Positions 14,824-17,224 of a stretch of 17,224 bases of DNA are shown piece after piece. The translations under genes and the position numbers were made by a program. Source of the DNA: Micromonosporaceae bacterium (lineage in GTDB: Bacteria; Actinomycetota; Actinomycetes; Mycobacteriales; Micromonosporaceae); NCBI GenBank assembly GCA_019689695.1, contig JADGHA010000029.1:1-17224 (forward strand), read 5' to 3'. Each line of letters begins with the position of its first letter. The stretch's first letter is position 1. Under the pieces are notes generated by a model. It did not search any database and had not been told where the DNA came from. It saw only the letters and a list, made by a program, of their open reading frames with translations.

Positions 14824-15450
14824 GTGCCGTCGCTGGGTCCACGGATACGCCAGGAGCGGGTCTCCCGGGGGATCAGCCTGCGCGCGCTCGCCCGCGAGGT
14901 CGGCGTGTCGGCGAGCATGATCTCCCAGATCGAGACCGGCAAGGCTCAGCCCTCGGTGAGCACGCTCTACGCGATCACCTCCGCGCTCGGCCTCTCCGTC
15001 CAGTCTGTCTTCGAGTCCGAGTCCACGCCGTCGGCGGCGCCGACCTCGCCAGCGGCGCCGCTGATGCGGGCCCCGACCACCGTGGTGGAGGCGCTCGGCC
15101 TGGCCCAGGGCGTGCGGCTGGGGCCGCTGGTCAGGCCGGCCGAGCGCCAGGTGCTCCAGCTCGACTCCGGGGTCACCTGGGAGCGGCTCGGCGTGCTGCC
15201 CGGGCAGTCGGTGGACTTCCTGCGCATCACGTACGCACCGGGCGGCACCTCGTCCAGCGACGGGGAGCTGATGCACCACACCGGTTCGGAGTACGGGGTG
15301 CTGCTCAGCGGGGAGCTGTTGCTCACCTTGGGCTTCGAGGACATCGTGGTGCGCCCCGGCGACGCGGTTTCGTTCGACTCGTCCACCCCACACCGTTACC
15401 GCAACGACGGCACAGAACCCGCCGTCGGGATATGGTTTGTGGCTTACTAG
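14824..15450 (+). CDS. XRE-family transcriptional regulator with C-terminal cupin
   Basis: This 208-aa regulator has an N-terminal XRE helix-turn-helix (about 5-60; RGISLRALAREVGVSASMISQIE). A low-complexity Ser/Ala/Pro linker (about 65-80) follows, then a cupin_2 ligand-binding domain (about 130-205; GELMHHTGSEYGVLLSGE and PGDAVSFDSSTPHRYRNDG). Members of this class (PuuR-like, SutR-like) sense small metabolites and usually repress or activate adjacent catabolic genes. The gene is divergent from the M24-to-exporter operon, with 114 bp between start codons, and is the obvious candidate for its control and for autoregulation. The GTG start has no ribosome binding site and lies at the predicted transcription start. 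Confidence 0.92.
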   Translation: MPSLGPRIRQERVSRGISLRALAREVGVSASMISQIETGKAQPSVSTLYAITSALGLSVQSVFESESTPSAAPTSPAAPLMRAPTTVVEALGLAQGVRLGPLVRPAERQVLQLDSGVTWERLGVLPGQSVDFLRITYAPGGTSSSDGELMHHTGSEYGVLLSGELLLTLGFEDIVVRPGDAVSFDSSTPHRYRNDGTEPAVGIWFVAY

Positions 15451-15454
15451 GGGT

Positions 15455-16540
15455 GTGTCCCCGGACCACCAGCACGATCACCACGGCACCGACGAGCATC
15501 ACGAGCACGGGCACGACGGGCACCACCATCACCACGGCGGTGCGCGCGGCCTGCTCCAGCAGCTCTTCCGGCCGCACAGCCACGACGCCGCGGACGCGAC
15601 CGACGCTGCGCTCGAGGCCTCCGCGCAGGGGATCCGCGCTCTCAAGATCAGCCTAGTCGGGCTGGCCGTCACGGCCGCGCTGCAGGCCGCCGTCGTCGCG
15701 TTCTCCGGCTCGGTCGCGCTGCTCGCGGACACCGTGCACAACTTCGCCGACGCGCTCACCGCAGTCCCGCTGTGGGTGGCCTTCGCGCTCGGCCGCCGGG
15801 CTGCGTCCAGGCGCTTCACCTACGGGTACGGCAGGGCCGAGGACCTCGCCGGCATCTTCATCATCGCGATGATCGCCGCCTCCGCCGCACTGGCCGCCTG
15901 GGAGTCGGTGGACCGCCTGCGCCATCCGCGCGACCTCGAGTCGATCTGGCTCGTGGTGGCCGCCGGCGTGATCGGCTTCCTGGGCAACGAGCTGGTCGCC
16001 ATTTACCGCATCCGGGTCGGGCGCCGGATCGCGTCGGCGGCGCTGGTCGCCGACGGGCTGCACGCGCGCACCGACGGGCTCGCCTCGCTCGCGGTCGTGG
16101 TCGGCGCCACCGGCGTGGCGCTCGGGTTCCGGCTGGCCGACCCGATCGTCGGGCTGCTCATCACGGTGGCCATCCTGTTTGTCCTGCGCGGTGCCGCGCG
16201 AGACATTTACCAACGGCTGATGGACGCTGTCGACCCCTCGCTGGTCGCGGAGGCCGAGCACGTGCTCACCTCGACGCCGGGCGTGGTCGAGGTGGAGTCG
16301 GTACGGATGCGGTGGATCGGGCACCAGCTGCACGCCGAGGCGGGCGTCAGCGTGGACCACACCAAGTCGGTGGCGCAGGGCCACGACATCGCCGAGGAGG
16401 TGCGCCACCGGCTGCTGCACGCGCTGCCCAAGCTGCGCGACGCGACCGTGCACGTCAGCCCGGCCAGCAACGACGATCACGACTTCCACGCCGCCGTCGC
16501 TCACCACTTCCTCCGGGGTAGTGAGCCCAAGAAGTCCTAA
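15455..16540 (+). CDS. Cation diffusion facilitator (CDF) transporter, zinc-type, His-rich N-terminus
   Basis: This protein of about 361 aa is a CDF metal/proton antiporter with six predicted membrane segments and a C-terminal cytoplasmic domain (from about residue 270). The transport site is of the HD-HD type: H95 and D99 in ADTVHNFAD (TM2), and H203 and D207 in DGLHARTDGLAS (TM5). This type is usually associated with Zn2+ export. Residues 5-27 contain 13 histidines and probably act as a metal-binding tail. I chose GTG 15455, which starts just before the His-rich tail. A TTG at 15437 (6 extra residues) would overlap the regulator end. The gene follows the regulator by a few bases and may be co-transcribed, but metal export has no evident tie to the catabolic operon. 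Confidence 0.9.
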   Translation: MSPDHQHDHHGTDEHHEHGHDGHHHHHGGARGLLQQLFRPHSHDAADATDAALEASAQGIRALKISLVGLAVTAALQAAVVAFSGSVALLADTVHNFADALTAVPLWVAFALGRRAASRRFTYGYGRAEDLAGIFIIAMIAASAALAAWESVDRLRHPRDLESIWLVVAAGVIGFLGNELVAIYRIRVGRRIASAALVADGLHARTDGLASLAVVVGATGVALGFRLADPIVGLLITVAILFVLRGAARDIYQRLMDAVDPSLVAEAEHVLTSTPGVVEVESVRMRWIGHQLHAEAGVSVDHTKSVAQGHDIAEEVRHRLLHALPKLRDATVHVSPASNDDHDFHAAVAHHFLRGSEPKKS

Positions 16541-16622
16541 CCGGACGAAGGCGCGCTGGGGACGCCGAGACCAGCCACCGTCCAGGCAGGACGATCGCCG
16601 GGAGACGTAATCGCCTGCCGCT

Positions 16623-16651
16623 TTGGCAGTAACTCACTATGTAGTTACGAT
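16623..16651 (+). promoter_or_regulatory. Promoter with inverted repeat filling the spacer
   Basis: TTGGCA (16623-16628), a 17-base spacer and TACGAT (16646-16651) form a good promoter. An inverted repeat, GTAACT-N8-AGTTAC (16629-16648), fills the spacer and enters the -10. Transcription is expected at about 16658, exactly the second of two in-frame ATGs. The downstream mRNA is probably leaderless and may be controlled through this repeat. Confidence 0.5.
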
Positions 16652-16657
16652 ATGTCC

Positions 16658-17224
16658 ATGCCGAGCGCGGAGCACGAGTCCCCGATAGCACTGGCCAAGC
16701 TCGACCCGGACCTGGTGACCTGGCTGCTGACCAACGTGTTCGAGATCAAGGTTCCCGACTACGACCACGCCCGGGTGCACGCGACCGATGTGCGGGTGAT
16801 GGTTCCGGCCACCTACCACGCCGACGGCATGCTGCTGTATTGCGACGCCGCCGACCGCCCGCTGCTGGCGACGGTGCTGGAGGTGCAGCGCAGCCAGGAC
16901 CGGACAAAGCGGCGCACCTGGAAGCTCTACGTGGCGCAGCTGGAGGCCGAGCTGGATGTCAGCGTCGCGCTGGTGGTGTTCTGCCCTGATGGCACGCTGG
17001 CCGCATGGTACGGGCGGCTGCTGGAGCCCGACGCGTCGAGCCTGACATTACGGCCGTTGATCTTCACCCCGAACGATGTGCCGCTGATCCTGGACGTGGA
17101 GCTGGCCCAGGCCAACCCCGCGCTGGCGGTGCTGTCGGCACTGTGCCACGGCGACCAGGACGAGGTGGATGAGATGTTCCCAGCGCTCGCGGCGGCGCTG
17201 CATTCGGTCGGACCCGGAAAGGAG
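16658..17224 (+). CDS. Putative PD-(D/E)XK nuclease-like (Rpn-like) protein, 3' end cut by window
   Basis: The frame stays open from the ATG to the window edge (189 codons) with no stop, so the gene is partial. The N-terminus (MPSAEHESPIALAKLDPDLV) looks like a family of conserved actinomycete hypothetical proteins. The core has a YHADGMLLYCDAADRPLLATV-type hairpin followed by LEVQ, then a basic helix with RRTWKLYVAQL. An Asp, then E-x-Q after a beta hairpin, then R-x-x-x-Y is the pattern of Rpn/YhgA-like PD-(D/E)XK nucleases. That assignment is inference. An in-frame ATG at 16652 is the alternative start. A rare TTA leucine codon lies at 17048-17050, so translation may depend on the bldA-type tRNA. 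Confidence 0.7.
   Translation, partial: MPSAEHESPIALAKLDPDLVTWLLTNVFEIKVPDYDHARVHATDVRVMVPATYHADGMLLYCDAADRPLLATVLEVQRSQDRTKRRTWKLYVAQLEAELDVSVALVVFCPDGTLAAWYGRLLEPDASSLTLRPLIFTPNDVPLILDVELAQANPALAVLSALCHGDQDEVDEMFPALAAALHSVGPGKE

Overview
The window is high-GC DNA with tightly packed genes, GTG starts, ATGA/GTGA stop-start overlaps and actinobacterial families such as the DUF574-type methyltransferase. This suggests a filamentous actinomycete. Micromonosporaceae is my best guess, from overall resemblance only. I see no rRNA, tRNA, CRISPR array, insertion sequence or phage gene. No gap exceeds about 145 bases, so there is no long unexplained stretch.

Left part, + strand (18-3510): three overlapping genes form the end of a ureide (allantoin) catabolic operon. 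They encode a CitE-like aldolase/lyase-family protein, allantoinase and allantoicase. Allantoin becomes allantoate and then ureidoglycolate plus urea. Ureidoglycolate yields glyoxylate, a plausible substrate for the CitE-like protein. Next come a 67-aa protein of unknown function (3651-3854), a DUF574 SAM-dependent methyltransferase (3965-4768) and a soluble PAS-GGDEF-EAL c-di-GMP enzyme (4781-6838).

Middle part, - strand (14709 down to 6882): a compact run of genes, nearly all overlapping, that reads as one catabolic operon. The order is M24 creatinase-like protein, E1 alpha and E1 beta of a 2-oxoacid/acetoin-type dehydrogenase, ATZ/TRZ-type amidohydrolase, bicupin, SDR-fold protein, 3-hydroxyisobutyrate-dehydrogenase-family reductase, a possible 38-aa ORF, and a LysE/RhtB exporter. 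Several members have altered catalytic motifs: the M24 metal site, the SDR YxxxK and the amidohydrolase HxxE. No E2 or E3 gene is present. The set matches no pathway I can name, so this is the best candidate for an undescribed system, probably breaking down a nitrogen-containing small molecule.

Right part, + strand: a divergent XRE-cupin regulator (14824-15450) shares a 114-bp promoter region with that operon. The two predicted promoters overlap at one -35 box, and inverted repeats lie across them. The regulator is followed by a histidine-rich, zinc-type CDF transporter. The last gene, a putative PD-(D/E)XK (Rpn-like) protein, is cut by the window edge and appears to be leaderless.
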